DNA from: Lepus europaeus
Lineage: Eukaryota; Chordata; Mammalia; Lagomorpha; Leporidae
Length of the DNA: 64,000 bases
NCBI RefSeq assembly: GCF_033115175.1
Contig: NC_084844.1
Coordinates: 31,591,885 to 31,655,884 of the forward strand
Direction: 5' to 3'
Program-made: the position numbers and the translations under genes
Part shown: piece by piece, positions 33,227 through 43,929 of the stretch
How positions within the stretch are numbered: position 1 is the first letter of the stretch
Layout of the letters: the number at the start of each line of letters is the position of its first letter
Notes under the pieces: generated by a model
What the model was told of the DNA's origin: nothing
Databases searched by the model: none
Seen by the model: only the letters and a program-made list of their open reading frames with translations

Positions 33227-33561
33227 TTCTATGAACTTTTTGAAGTACTCTTTGATATATTTGTATCAGGACTAAAATTATAGATTTTTAAAACTCAGTT
33301 TTTAAATAAGGTAATAGCTTTTATTGAAACCTCTGGCTACTGCTGTGCTATCTCCAAGTCCTTCCTAGACTACTTCCATGTGCTCCCTGTGGGCTGAGAA
33401 CTATGAGTGGAGGAGTGGACCAGTAACTCAGCCAACTGGGAAACTTTCTGTTGGCCAGTTTAAAATAGGCTACTGAGAACCTGTTCTTTCACTTCACCTC
33501 CTTTGGCCTTTAGATGGGTCTGATGAGCAGATGAAATACTAGACATCCTAAGAAGCTCATT

Positions 33562-33790
33562 AGAGAGGTGGTAAAGAACATGTGCTTTGCACTCAGACTT
33601 GAAATCAATTGCACTTCCATCAGTTGCCAGCTGAGTGACATTGGGCACGTGGCCTACCTCCCTGATCCTCTGCCTCTTCACTGATAAAACGGGAAGTGTC
33701 AAGGAACTGAGCTCCTAAGTGCAACATGAGGATTAAGTGTGGTGCTACACATGCACAGCACGCAGGGTAAATATCACTGTTCCAGCAGCA
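33562..33790 (+). mobile_element. MIR SINE, sense, near full length
   Basis: gtgctttgcactcagacttg, aatcaattgcacttccatca, ctgagtgacattgggcacgt, ctgcctcttcactgataaaa, gaggattaagtgtggtgcta. Good MIR order. Confidence 0.8.
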
Positions 33791-34808
33791 CTTGGTCCAT
33801 TGCCACTATTACTTTACTGAGTGGTACCCACGGGCCCACAGAGTCCTCCCTAAGAAATACGGCTTCACTTGATGTCCCTGGAACTGTTCTCCAGGGGGCA
33901 ATGTGAGACCCTCAGGAAAAGAGCCCTAGATCACTGTGAATGTGACGGAAAGGTAGGCGATAGGAGATGGCAGAGGCCGTGGGGTGAGCATGTAGGCTGA
34001 TCCATATCACGGACTTCTGAAGCTCTGTGGTGGCCAGTTTTCCTTTCTCCTCATTGTATGGCGTCTGGGCAGAGAAGAGCTTCGGAGCCAGACTTCTGAG
34101 GCTGTGTGTGGTGAGCCTGCAGGGGCTGGCAGTCGCTAAGGGCGGAAACCACTGTTTGGGAGCTGCTGGTGCTTTAACTGTTTCTGTGGTTCACTGCTGA
34201 GGATGAGGCAAGACAGGAGGGCCAGAGTCTGCCACTTTGTCCTGCTGTTTGTGGTGAGAGCCTGCTCACCAAGAACTGCAGGGGAACCTATGCTTACCAA
34301 GCTGCTTCTCGAACAAGCTTCTGGAATAAGCTGGTTGCCTGTCAAAACAGTCTCCAAAACTTGGTTTGGTTTCCCTTCTACATATTTCAAAACATGCCTT
34401 TTGTAGAAGTCACCGGCAGCAGCCTCCTGGGAGACTCCACTTCCCCGAGCATATGAGGTTCTTGCTGCGCACCTACAGTCATTTACTCAGGACCCTTCCT
34501 GGTGGCAGGGTGGGAGTTGCCATACTCTCACATCCTCTCGGCATGAGAGTGCAAATGTTTCCTCTGGCTGTGCAATCTTAGGAGTGCTTCTATCTCTCGG
34601 CCAGAGATGCATCTCCTTGACCTTAGGATCGGCTTCATAAAGATATATAACCCCCTCCACTTAATGAGGGTGCCTAACTGTTCAACCATCAGAGATTGAT
34701 AGATCTTATAATACAACATGCAGCCATCAGAAAAGATATTTCCAAATAGTTGCATGGCTTTGAGAAAATGTTCTCAATGCAATGAACCAAAACTCTATAG
34801 AGGAGTGG
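33791..34808. other. Unrecognised sequence, 1.0 kb
   Basis: G/C-richer than its surroundings at 33900-34250. No exon, CpG-island promoter or repeat that I can support. Confidence 0.5.
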
Positions 34809-34924
34809 ATCTCAGGGTGTGGTCCCCAAACCAGCCAATGGCAGCATCTTCTGGAAGCCTGGCAGAAATGCCAATTCTAAGGCCCTGCCTACTGAGTCAG
34901 CGACCCCCAGAGCAATGTAGTGCT
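34809..34924 (-). mobile_element. MER5-like hAT fragment
   Basis: ctcagggtgtggtccccaaa, cagcatcttctggaagcctg, gcagaaatgccaattctaag, cctactgagtcagcgacccc, as in antisense MER5A. The expected right part is replaced by a SINE. Confidence 0.7.
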
Positions 34925-35213
34925 TTTTGGTTTGTTCTAATTTCAGAAGCAGAGAGAGACAGAGTACCCATCCACTGGTTTGCTCCTCATATGCCCCCAA
35001 CAGCCAGGACAAGGCCACTGCCAACGCTGGACCTCAATGCAGTTCTCCCACATAAGTTGCAGCAGTCTAATTACTTGAGCCATCTCTACTGCTTTCCAGA
35101 GTCTGTTTCCATTTATAGGAAGCTGGAGTCAGGAGCTGAAGCTAGGAAGTAAACCCAGGCACACATTTAACAGGATATGGACACCTTAACCCTAGGCTAA
35201 ATACCCACTCCCT
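34925..35213 (-). mobile_element. Old CSINE-related SINE, antisense
   Basis: gcagagagagacagagtacc, ccatccactggtttgctcct, ccatctctactgctttccag, gtaaacccaggcacacattt, accctaggctaaatacccac. Same old subfamily as at 17959-18118. Confidence 0.75.
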
Positions 35214-36544
35214 GTAATATGTGTTTTAATAGCTAGGTACATGAACGGAGGTTACATTTTCAGAAACATCCATATAGAGCATGAATAAATATGAATGTGT
35301 AAAATATACACATGGGAGAAAACGCACAAAAAGATAAAGGAGTTCTTTCTATAATAGACAGGATCATGGATGACCTTTGCTTTTCCCTGTTTATCTTTTG
35401 TGTTTTTTGCATGTTCTGCTTTTTCTTCTGAAATGAGTATATTTTTGTTTTTGTACTTAGAGAAAAACTTTGAGGGTATCATTATATTTCCACTACACAT
35501 GTATCACATCAACCCCTAGCATATTAACACTTTTTGAAGACTTAACTACTCACACACCTTCAGAATTCTTCAGTTTCTCGTTCTTTCAAGGTAGCTTCCC
35601 TATATTTTCTTTGAGGACTCTTCTCAGCCTGTTTACTGATTCCCACCTCCACAACACGAAACTCCCTGCTATTATTAAAAAAGAACATTTTGGAAACTGT
35701 CAAAAGTCTCTATGCTTGGTTTATCATAAACAGGCTAATGGTGTTTTTTCCTTAAGCATAAATATATTTAGAGGCTGTACTGTATGCATTTAGAGGTTAA
35801 TACATTTTTATGCATTAGTAACAATTTGAGCCTCTGCACATATTTTCATGCATAATTTACATGTTGGTGGGATTTTTTAAACTATGATTTGAAATTTTTT
35901 TAAGAGTTTAACCTTTCTAATTTCAAAGGTTCATTTACAAAGCAAGCAGATACACTGGATTTGCAATTATACAAGAAGGCTGAGTTTTAAAATCAGCAAA
36001 TAACATAAATATCACTTAGGCTCGAAAGTACTCTCTTGATCAAGGACACAAGCTTAAACAGTTGTCCATCCAGGCCCAGAACCACTGTCACTTGAATACC
36101 TGTAACATGGCCATTGACTGTGTGGTGCAAAATGCACACCTTTCATCTCTAGAATCCCTTCGCACTGTGAGATGACTACACTAAAGAGGACCTGAGGAAA
36201 TAGCAGTCTCTTCCTCCTTGCCTTACATTCTTTTTCTGGGCTGAAACAGAGGAAATTGTCTAAGCTACTTAAATTATGTTGGAGGGTTTGTTTTCCTTTA
36301 TGTGGTTGATGGAAAATAATTGCATTTGCCTGAGTCACAAATATATTTGGTAAGATCTCCTTGCTTCCTTGGTACCTTCCATTGTGCCCTCGACATCTCT
36401 CTCTTAACTCCCACCCTCCATAATCCTCCTCAGCAGGAATTCAGGTTTAACTAAACCTTCCAACTCCTATACAAAAGCTCCCTTCCACACACAGCCTCCC
36501 TAATTTCAGGAGAAAGTAATCACTCCCTGTTGTCGTTGTCTGGG
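35214..36544. other. Repeat-poor AT-rich sequence
   Basis: No named repeat. 35700-35960 is notably AT-rich with several TAAT/ATTA and ATGCAT-type motifs. No gene recognised. Confidence 0.5.
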
Positions 36545-36649
36545 ATATTTGTCACTGTTTATTATATTTACATTTGAATATTTCTTAGCTTGCCCAACAG
36601 ACTCTAAGGTTCTGGAGGGCAGTCTGACTTTGAACTGCACATCTACCCT
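36545..36649 (+). mobile_element. L2 LINE 3' fragment, sense
   Basis: gcccaacagactctaaggtt, ctggagggcagtctgacttt correspond to the sense L2 hairpin-region stretch ctgtaagctccttgagggc. Confidence 0.55.
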
Positions 36650-36825
36650 TCTTAGCCCATCTTGGGGAAATGACTGACTCCCTCTATGCCTCCCTCCTCA
36701 TCTGTAAAATGAAGTTAGGTAATAGCACGCCTGAGAGTTCAAGTTAAGATCCTTCACGTTTAGAGGCTAGCACAGTATCTGACATATAGTAAACCCCAGT
36801 AAGTGTGGTAGTTGCTTTTGTCTCT
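36650..36825 (+). mobile_element. MIR/L2-type 3' end, sense
   Basis: tcctcatctgtaaaatgaag, tagaggctagcacagtatct, gacatatagtaaaccccagt match the shared MIR/L2 3' region. Confidence 0.75.
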
Positions 36826-37324
36826 CTTCCCCATTATGATTTGAATAGTACACCTGTGTTCCACAGGCATTTGCTTATTTAATGTATGAATGAATAGAAG
36901 AATGAATACTGTTAGCTAATGCACACCCCCTCTGAATTCTTAGTACTCAATGAGACATTTATATGTGTCATCTCTCTACAAATTCATTGCAGAATAGCTA
37001 AATTTGCAGACTTGAGAAACCTGCCACCAACCATGACTTTAGACCTCATCAACTCCCAGGTTTTCACCCATGAAATGTAAATTCTGATGCTGATCTGTGA
37101 TTTTGCCTGTGTACAAGGAAAACCTGAGGAGGGCTAGGCCACTGGGGAGGAATGTCATAAGTAGGCAATGTGTGGGGAAATTTGAAGAATCAGAGCATGA
37201 GTTTGTAAATGAGCAGACTTCAGTCATATAGGTTCCAATCACACAGGACTCTAGATGTTGCCTGAGGAGGGTAGAGGGCACAACCAGCTGCTTTTTGGGT
37301 TTGTCAAGCATCTCAAGTTATTTC
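36826..37324. other. Unrecognised sequence
   Basis: A short L2-like tail (ttaatgtatgaatgaatag) lies near 36880-36900. Otherwise nothing recognised. Confidence 0.45.
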
Positions 37325-37475
37325 TCAGGAGTTGGGGTTTGGCAAAGCCTGAAATCCATGTTGCCAAGTCCTTCTTTTCCCCTTAATTTTTAAACCCATG
37401 TGTATTTTAAGGGAAATTTAATCCATATGTTTCTGTTTCCTTTACACTTAACTCATAAAAACGGTTTGTCAGAGC
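37325..37475 (-). repeat. Unnamed dispersed repeat, copy D
   Basis: On minus: tatgagttaagtgtaaagg, catatggattaaatttccc, aaaatacacatgggtttaaa, acttggcaacatgg, gctttgccaaacccc. This is the most complete copy and aligns with both halves of the copy at 865-1015. Confidence 0.65.
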
Positions 37476-38940
37476 AATTTGATGTCCCAAAAATCTTTGG
37501 AGCCTTTATAATGATATTTTTTAACCTTTTTCCCCACCCCATCTCCCTTAGACACAGGAAATTGCATTTTTTTTTAAGAAGAAAATGAATCAAACTGAAA
37601 GTCAAGGACAGTACAGATGGGTCAGACACCAAGCTCAAGGAGCAATGCATTTGAGGAAAGGGCATCTTCCCCTGCTGCTCCTGTAGGGCTCTGAGGGTGC
37701 CAGGAAGGTAGACTCCACTCACAGGCAGATGTCAAAAACCTGCAGCGTGCTGTGATCCAGTGCTCACATATTTGATAGGTCGCCCACTAGGCTGTATTCT
37801 CCTGCCTGGACTTCTGTATTAAGAAATCTGTTCCATGTCCCTTAGAAATTGCGTCCACCCTCCACCTTTTTTTGAATGCTAAAGTTCAACATCAGATGTT
37901 TGTGCATACAAGCAGAAAAGCATTGTGCCTACGAATTCTTAAACATGGTAACTGGTTTTCTAATCTAGTTTTCCACATCATCCCTAGAAAGAGAAAAACA
38001 GAGATTGGCATGCTTGTTAATAGTTATGGGCAGTATTTATAAAAGTGGCATTCTTCCAAAGTTAGTGAGTTTGCTGTTGCTGGAAGGCTTCACATAATGC
38101 CCAGATAGCCACAGCACAGGATGAAGTGTCCCATGTGTCATGGCCACCTCTTAGCTGTGAAAGGGGACATCAGGTGGTGTGTTTGCAACAGGTCCACATT
38201 GTTAGCCATGCCATCTCTTCCGCCATCCACTAGAGTTAACTCTGATCCATCTACCTTCAGGAAGCATGCCCACTGCCAGATTGGATTGAGTCTGGATACC
38301 AAAGATCACAGAGTCTCACAGGGTATGATGTGAAATAGTTTGGGATGGATCAACACTACTTGATTGGTTTAATCTGGAGTGGTCTAAAATCATCTCACTG
38401 GCTTATTCTACCTCATTTTCACTACATGACATCAGAATTCTGTAATGTAATGGCCCAAGCTGAGACTTTCCCTGCCCTGGAGACCAAAACACTATGTGGA
38501 CAGTCTTCCCCTCAAAGTCGCAAATGAGAGATCCAATCAAAAAAAATGCCTTGGTGGCTCTGCCAAGGTAGACAGAAAAAAGGTGGACTCATTGGGTGAT
38601 GAGGATAGAGTCTATGGAAGACACTACTCCTCTACTCATTAGCTTATGATAGAAATAGAGCAGTGAACTTCTGGACCTGGATGGTTAAATGAAGGCGAGA
38701 TGAATCTAGCTATAGAACATGCATGTCAAACCAGGACAAAGAGAATGCATATATTATTTATTTTGGATTTTGGATGAAAATAGAAAACAGGGTCTAGCTA
38801 ATCTGGAAATTCTCTAAGTTCCAGGACCAGGTAGATCTCAGGAGTTACATGATAAATAAGTCAAAAGCAAGTGCAACATTCAGAAGTCTACCACTCTTCA
38901 ATAATCTTGGCAGTGGTAGAATACAAATGTATTTTACAAA
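37476..38940. other. Unrecognised sequence, 1.5 kb
   Basis: No named repeat or exon recognised. Confidence 0.5.
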
Positions 38941-39206
38941 GGCACTTCAAGAAGTCTGTGGGAAAATGGAATCAGATGAGTTTATTTTGGGCCGGAGCTG
39001 TGGCATAGTAGGGTAGGCCTCTGCCTGTGGAACAGGGGAGTAAATCAATGGACAGAAGACCTCTCCCTGTCTCAACCTCTCTCTGTCTGTAACTCTGCCT
39101 CTCAAATGAATCTTTAAAAATGGTTTATTTTGGTACAATTTTTAAAAATACATCCATAGCTTTTTTTCATAGTACATATTTTTCCCATGACTGTTTGAAA
39201 ACCCCT
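38941..39206 (+). mobile_element. Small inverted-repeat DNA element, split by a short SINE
   Basis: Left cacttcaagaagtctgtggg and right cccatgactgtttgaaaacc are imperfect inverted ends of the same family as at 32089-33253. The middle shares tacatccatagctttttt-type sequence. Confidence 0.6.
38991..39122 (+). mobile_element. Internally deleted CSINE, 132 bp
   Basis: Head gccggagctgtggcatagta and cctctgcctgtgg run straight into gagtaaatcaatggacagaa, the pyrimidine part and the A-rich end. About 200 bp of the body are missing. Intact target duplication gtttattttgg (38980-38990, 39123-39133). Confidence 0.9.
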
Positions 39207-39214
39207 CATATATG

Positions 39215-39345
39215 CTAAATATCATTATCCCCATATTACAGGTGAGGAAACTGCAACTCCTAAAGTTGCTTACTAAGGAGAGTAAGTACCTTACCCAAAT
39301 TTGCATAGTCAACAGAAGTGCTGGAATTCACACATTAGCTTGTGA
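39215..39345 (-). mobile_element. MIR SINE, antisense
   Basis: cattatccccatattacagg, tgaggaaactgcaactccta, gtgctggaattcacacatta, antisense MIR order. Confidence 0.75.
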
Positions 39346-39377
39346 AACTCCAAAACCCATAATCTTTTTTTTAAGTC

Positions 39378-39624
39378 TTTGCTCCACTTCCAATCCTGCT
39401 TTCTGCTCTGGCCTGGGGAAGCAGTAGAAGATGGCCCAAGTCCTTGGGCCCCTGCACCCACATGGGAGACCAGGAAGAAGCTCATGGCTCCTGGCTTCTG
39501 ATCGGCGCAGCTCCGGCCGTTGCAGTCAGTTAGGGAGTGAACCAGTGGATGGAAGACCTCTCTCTCTCTCTGCCTCTCCTGTTTCTGTGTAACTCTTTCA
39601 AATAAATAAATAAATCTTTTAAAA
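39378..39624 (+). mobile_element. CSINE, sense, 5'-truncated
   Basis: Begins in the body (gctccacttccaatcctgct) with cccaagtccttgggcccctg, gagaccaggaagaagctcat, tgaaccagtggatggaagac, pyrimidine part and an (AAAT)n tail. The tRNA-like head is absent. Confidence 0.9.
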
Positions 39625-40600
39625 AATGCACTTTGAAATAATTAAAACTAGCAAGATAACATTCATCACCTCACACCTTTGTGTCTTCTGTGTTGAAAAT
39701 ATTGACGATCTACTCTCTTAGCCAATTTCAAGTATACATTACAGTGATATTAACTGTAACATTAGATAAATTGTCTCTTCACTGGTGTTTCCTTGTGACG
39801 GGTATTTTTACTTTGACAGAATCCCTTTTATTTTTACTCCTGTTCCCTGTTTTAGGGCACATATCAAAAAATGCTGCTGCCCAGGAAAATGGGCAATTTT
39901 TATTTTTATTTTATAATAGTTCTATAGGTTGAGGTCTTATATGTAAGCCTTTTATTTTGAGTTAGCCTCTATATATGATAGGAAGTAGCAGTCTAATTTC
40001 ATTGTTCTGCATGTGGATATCCAGTTTTCCCAAAACAATTTATTGAAGAGACTGAACTTCCCCATTGTGTGTTTTGACATCACTGTCAAAGGTTACTTGA
40101 CTATAGATAAATAGATTTACTTATGGGTGCTCAGTTCTATTCCATTGGTCTGTACACCTGTGGGTTAGCACCATACAATTTTGATTACTATGGTATTGTG
40201 GTGTATTTTGAAATCAGGTCATGTGATGCTCTGGCCATTATTTCATGTAGTGTTGCTTTGACTTTTCTGGGTCTTCTGTGATTGCATCAGAATTTTTAAC
40301 TTACCTTTCCTATGAAAAATGCCATTGGAATTTTGATAGGTATTGTATTGAAACTATAATTTTAGCAATATTGTCTTCCAATCCATGAACATGGGGTGTT
40401 TTTTTTTTCATTTATTTGTATTTTCTTTAATCTCTTTCTTCAATGCTTTTTATACTTTTAATATTTTTCCATGTATAAGCCTTTCACCATCTTGGTTCCA
40501 TTTATTCCTAAGTATTTTTATGCTACTGTAAATGGGATTGTTTTATTAATATGCTCTTTATTATATCACTTTTACTTGGTTTGGTTTTATTTTATTCTTT
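39625..40600 (-). mobile_element. L1M LINE-1 fragment, antisense
   Basis: Antisense 3' UTR-like part (attcatcacctcacacc, gatctactctcttagccaat, ttcaagtatacattacagtg), then antisense ORF2 (ccagttttcccaaaacaatt, tctattccattggtctgtac, gttttgacatcactgtcaaa, caatccatgaacatggggtg). No intact frame. Confidence 0.8.
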
Positions 40601-40651
40601 TTCTGGAAATAGAAATTAAAGATTATCACATGCAACAGAAGACAACTTTAT

Positions 40652-41007
40652 TATTATTATTATTATTATTATTATTGACAGGCAGAGTGGACAGAGAGAG
40701 AGAGACAGACAGAGAGAAAGCTCTTCCTTTTGCCGTTGGTTCACCCTCCAATGGCCGCCGCACCCAGTGCGCTGCGGCTGGCGCACTGCGCTGATCCGAA
40801 GGCAGGAGCCAGGTGCTTATCCTGGTCTCCCATGGGGTGCAGGGCCCAAGCACTTGGGCCATCCTCCACTGCACTCCCGGGCCATAGCAGAGAGCTGGCC
40901 TGGAAGAGGGGCAACCAGGATAGAATCCGGAGCCCCGACCAGGACTAGAACCCGGTGTGCCGGCGCCGCAAGGTGGAGGATGAGCCTATTGAGCCACAGC
41001 GCCGGCC
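40652..41007 (-). mobile_element. CSINE (young), antisense, tail turned into (TTA)n
   Basis: A (TTA)n run of about 9 units stands where the T run would be, followed by the full antisense body and head ending agccacagcgccggcc. Flanks gacaacttta / gacaacatta. Its removal joins two pieces of unique sequence. Confidence 0.93.
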
Positions 41008-41202
41008 TGACAACATTATTTTTGTATGAAGCGTTGAATGAACCATTAATGAGCAAGACAACCTTAAATTACTTTTATCAGAACTAAAGATTCAGTACAT
41101 TCTTAAAATTATAAAAATTCAGGAAGCCATTTTCCATTTCCTGTATGACCTTCTCAACTACAGGAAATGTCACAGGAAGTATTAAAGTGACAATGTATAA
41201 GC

Positions 41203-41445
41203 AATTGGCCCTCTAAATCTACAGATTCAATCATTGATTGAAACTATTGGGAAAAAAAATTATCTGTACTAAATATAAAGTGACTGATTTTTCTTGTCAT
41301 TATTACCTAAATAATAACAATTATTTAACATTTATATCATATTAGGTAGTATAAGTAATCTAGAGATGATTGACATTATATGCAAATACTATACCATTTT
41401 ATATAAGGGATTTGAGCATCTGGGGATTTTGCTTCCACACTATTT
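41203..41445 (-). mobile_element. MER2-like Tigger DNA transposon fragment
   Basis: caattggccctctaaatcta, agattcaatcattgattgaa, tctgtactaaatataaagtg, tgtcattattacctaaataa, gtataagtaatctagagatg, tatgcaaatactataccatt, gggatttgagcatctgggg: the MER2 order, reverse of the copy at 10.8 kb. Confidence 0.75.
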
Positions 41446-41454
41446 ATATGGATT

Positions 41455-41515
41455 ATTTATGGATGTTCAATTCTATTCCATTGGTCTATATCTGTGTTTG
41501 TGTTAGTTTGGAACC
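41455..41515 (-). mobile_element. Short L1 ORF2 fragment, antisense
   Basis: tgttcaattctattccattg and gtctatatctgtgtttgtgt repeat the same ORF2 region seen at about 40130-40170. Confidence 0.6.
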
Positions 41516-41659
41516 ACATCCCCAAAGAGAGAGACAACAACATTTACATTTAAAATTGAATCCAGGCTCACCCAAAATAGATTTATTTTGAGGTAAATAT
41601 TCTGCAAAGATTACTCTGCAAAAATCATCAATGTTAATGTATTTAAAGTTATATTTCTG

Positions 41660-41945
41660 TGTTCACTTCGGCAACACCTTTACTAAAAATTTATATTTCC
41701 AAGGTGTTTGTCAAAAATTTATCAAATTATTATAGCCTATAAAATATTCTAATAATATTCCATGAACAGAAAAATTCTCTTGAAATAAAAAATTATCAAA
41801 AAGCATTTATGATCTTGGATATGCCAAAAGTAACTGAACTTATACTGATTTCAGTTACAACAACTGAAAATGAAGTTACTAAAATTATACCTTTTGATGA
41901 TATAAAAAGTGAATTTTCAGATAAGCAGGCCAGAAGAAAATCTAT
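41660..41945 (+). pseudogene. Decayed hAT-superfamily transposase, C-terminal domain
   Basis: In one plus frame 41720-41845 reads IAYKIF, then two stops, then KIIKKHL, a stop and QK-LN. This corresponds to the conserved hAT dimerisation region (SFSKLKLIKxxLRSTMxQxRL). After a frame change, 41844-41952 is open and reads ISVTTTENEV, IIPFDDIKSEFSDKQARR. That matches the usual ending of Tip100/Zaphod-type hAT transposases (IENE...DFDDII...FASKKARR). Stops replace several sense codons, so it cannot make a working enzyme. Upstream catalytic parts are not recognisable. Neighbours are MER2 and L1M fossils. The family call is inference from motif order. Confidence 0.6.
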
Positions 41946-42314
41946 GATTGATTAGGATCACATTAGTAAAATATTATTTATTGTTTAATACAAAAATGTG
42001 ACCCAGACGACATTTTTTACAAGTTGACATTGTTATTTCTTTCCACTGGTCTTATTCTGTTTTCTCCCAGTGCCTGGTTTCTCACTCTCATACTTGAATC
42101 CCTAACACAGGCTTTTTTGTTCTTTACTTCATGCTAACCCAATGTGTCTCTACTAATCCCAGCTGCCAAATTTCTGGCTCTCCATGGTCCTCCCTGGACC
42201 TCCTTTCTTCTACTGGTCTCCAGTTATTTAGTCTTTGCTACCTGATCACCCACTGGGAAGTTCACTAAATTTGAGCTTCAAACCTCCCAAAAGCTGCATC
42301 TCATCTTGTTCATC
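41946..42314. other. Unrecognised sequence
   Basis: Pyrimidine-rich 42030-42240. No repeat or gene that I can support. Confidence 0.45.
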
Positions 42315-42690
42315 ACACATTTGTAGAATACTAGTATGTGTTAGGCAAAAAATTAACAAAAATATTAAACAAAAAATTGACAAAATATTAAAAAATACCA
42401 TGAAGTACTGTTGCAAACAGAGGATAGATTCCTTGTTTGGCATGGAACTCACAGTCTACAGGGAAAAGAACAACAACAAATTATGGTTGATGTTTCTAGA
42501 AAACATCAGGATGCTGAGATAGAGATTATATTCTCTCTGGAGAAATGATATTAAAGCCAGGACATAAAGAATGAAGGGGAACAAGTCCTGTGAAAAGAGA
42601 GACTAATGTTTTGGGCAGATGAAACAGTATATGCAAAGGCCTTAAGGAGGATCATCATCTAGAGCTGTGCAGATTGTTCTAGAACAGGAG
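42315..42690 (-). mobile_element. L2 LINE fragment, antisense
   Basis: gaatactagtatgtgttagg, tggaactcacagtctacagg, atgatattaaagccaggaca, gcagatgaaacagtatatgc, aaaggccttaaggaggatca follow the antisense L2 order. Confidence 0.7.
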
Positions 42691-43000
42691 TGAAAGGGGG
42701 TTGACACCCAGCAAAGCTCTGCTTCCCAAGAACTGTGCCACATAAGGGAAAGGCACAGGTTCTTTCTTCTGATTCTCACAGTGACACCATGTGGCCTAAC
42801 AGCCTGGACTTTGAGGTGCAACAGGGATAGCTCTCAGTCCTGTTCTCTTAGTTCTTGGGTGGAAACCTGGATTCACATCCTGGGAACTCATATTTGGCCT
42901 CCAGATGTACATTTTCATACGCATGCATGTTCTTGGAAACCTAGTCCTATATTTGGTCTCCTTCATCAAATGGTAACAACTCAGATTGACATGGTATCTT
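42691..43000. other. Unrecognised sequence
   Basis: No repeat or gene recognised. Confidence 0.45.
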
Positions 43001-43340
43001 TTTTTTTTGACAGGCAGAGTAGACAGTGAGCGAGAGAGAGACAGAGAGAAAGGTCTTCCTTTTTGCCGTTGGTTCACCCTCCAATGGCCGCTGCGGCCGG
43101 CACACTGCGGCCGGTGCATTGCGCTGATCCAAAGCCAGGAGCCAGGTGCTTCCCCTGGTCTCCCATCAGGTGCAGGTCCCAAGCACTTGGGCCATCCTCC
43201 ACTGCACTCCCAGGCCATAGCAGAGAGCTGGCCTGGAAAAGGGGCAACCGGGACAGAATCCGGAGCCCCGACCAGGACTAGAACCCGGTGTGCCGGCGCC
43301 GCAAGGCGGAGGATTAGCCTATTGAGCCGTGGCGCTGGCT
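43001..43340 (-). mobile_element. CSINE (young), antisense, with target duplication
   Basis: T run, gacaggcagagtagacagtg, full body, head ending gagccgtggcgctggct. Flanks gacatggtatctt / gacatggcatctt (42988-43000, 43341-43353), one mismatch in 13. A long antisense open frame crosses it, as in other young copies. Confidence 0.96.
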
Positions 43341-43407
43341 GACATGGCATCTTACATTTGCTTCAAATCTCCATTGATCATCCAGTATCTTGGTAAGGTA
43401 GGCATTT

Positions 43408-43719
43408 TTTTTAAAGCTTTATTTATTTTACTGGAAAGAGTTACACAGAGAGCGAAGGAGAGGCAGAGAGTGAGCAAGCGAGCGAGAGAGGTCTTCCATC
43501 CGCTGGTTCACTCCCCATTTGGCTACAATGGCCAGACCTCCACCAATCCAAAGCCAGGAGCCAGAAGCTTTGTCTGGGTCTTCCCATGTGGGTGCAGGGG
43601 CCCAAGGGTTTGGGCCATCTTGTACCAGAAGTGGAGAAGCCAGGACTTGAAGTGGTGCCCATATGGGATACAGACACTGCAGGTGGCAACTTTACCCACT
43701 ACACCAGAGTGCTGGCCCC
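43408..43719 (-). mobile_element. CSINE (older), antisense
   Basis: aagctttatttattttactg, gtcttccatccgctggttca, gtgggtgcaggggcccaagg, accagagtgctggcccc. Flanks ggcatttttt / gacatttttt are short and imperfect. Confidence 0.9.
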
Positions 43720-43724
43720 CAGAC

Positions 43725-43929
43725 ATTTTTTATTAATTGGAATATAATTTACATACAATAAAACTAAGAGATTTTGTGTTGGTTGGATATATTTAAATCA
43801 CCAATACCCCGATATCTGACTAACACATAAGCCAAGATATAGAATATTTTTAATATGCCACCAAGTTTCCTCCTACCACTGTCCAACTAAATATACACCG
43901 TTACTCCAGAGCTAGGCAACCACTGTTTT
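43725..43929 (-). mobile_element. Old L1M 3' region, left part, antisense
   Basis: ttggaatataatttacatac, caataaaactaagagatttt, agccaagatatagaatattt, ctccagagctaggcaaccac match the antisense L1M 3' region. It is continued at 48603 after the rabbit L1. Confidence 0.75.

Larger units (their letters stand above)
32089..33253 (+). mobile_element. Small inverted-repeat DNA element split by three SINEs
   Basis: Left end agtcttcaaaaagttcatgg and right end (reverse complement) agtacttcaaaaagttcata are terminal inverted repeats. Removing the SINEs leaves about 140 bp: 32089-32147, 32845-32910 and 33242-33253. A relative lies at 38941-39206. It looks like a mariner-type non-autonomous element; no transposase sequence is present. 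Confidence 0.65.

Noticed and set aside
33900..34250. Possible CpG-island promoter
   Set aside because: The stretch is G/C-richer than average but CpG dinucleotides are few, and no exon follows.
42796..43350. 184-codon minus-strand open frame
   Set aside because: Most of it is the antisense of a young CSINE. The same peptide pieces recur wherever young copies lie (about 5.3, 7.7, 18.9, 31.3, 40.8, 57.8 and 58.8 kb). It is a SINE by-product, not a gene.
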